DNA of 15,043 nucleotides, from the NCBI GenBank assembly GCA_003484545.1, contig DNCF01000535.1, positions 1-15,043 of the forward strand, written 5' to 3'. A model generated the notes under the pieces. It made no database searches. It had not been told where the DNA came from and was given only the letters and a program-made list of their open reading frames with translations. This document shows positions 14,564 to 15,043 of this stretch, piece after piece; the stretch's first letter is position 1; each line of letters starts with the position of its first letter. This DNA comes from Massilia sp. (GTDB lineage Bacteria; Pseudomonadota; Gammaproteobacteria; Burkholderiales; Burkholderiaceae_D). A program made the position numbers and the translations under genes.

Positions 14564-15043
<480 letters not shown>

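Overview
The window reads as a chromosomal core region of a high-GC betaproteobacterium, most likely Oxalobacteraceae (Massilia/Telluria/Duganella-like). This placement rests on GC-rich codon use, protein character and gene neighbourhoods (bepA-like next to moaC; recA-recX close to sucCD and a type IV pilin). It is inference; no database search was made. No rRNA, tRNA, CRISPR array, complete insertion sequence or prophage gene was seen.

Layout. (1) 1-1154, + strand: the 3' part of a YheT-type alpha/beta hydrolase overlapping a conserved DUF gene. (2) 1227-3600, - strand: a BepA-like periplasmic M48 metalloprotease with TPR region, followed 4 bp later by another alpha/beta hydrolase. (3) 3686-4189, + strand: moaC of molybdenum cofactor synthesis, divergent from bepA. 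(4) 4219-5042, - strand: a small cysteine-rich lipoprotein and a short phasin-like protein. (5) 5424-7478, + strand: a secreted S9 prolyl-oligopeptidase-family peptidase with its own terminator. (6) 7620-8902: a YcgR-like PilZ c-di-GMP effector (+) convergent on a type IV major pilin gene (-), sharing a bidirectional terminator. (7) 9247-11938, - strand: sucD and sucC (succinyl-CoA synthetase) and a DUF2889 gene. (8) 12189-14373, - strand: a small lipoprotein, recX and recA. (9) 14564-end, + strand: the start of an OmpR-family response regulator, divergent from recA and cut by the window edge.

Most genes are housekeeping. The richest non-coding signals are these. The pilA upstream region has an exact sigma-54 -24/-12 promoter, a near-consensus IHF site and a cluster of TGTC boxes including a perfect palindrome, the layout expected for PilR/RpoN control. 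The DUF2889 gene is preceded by tandem hairpins. A 74-bp nested palindrome lies between recX and the lipoprotein gene. A LexA-type box overlaps the recA promoter. No clearly new multi-gene system was found; the leads are regulatory or structural, plus a few uncharacterised small proteins.
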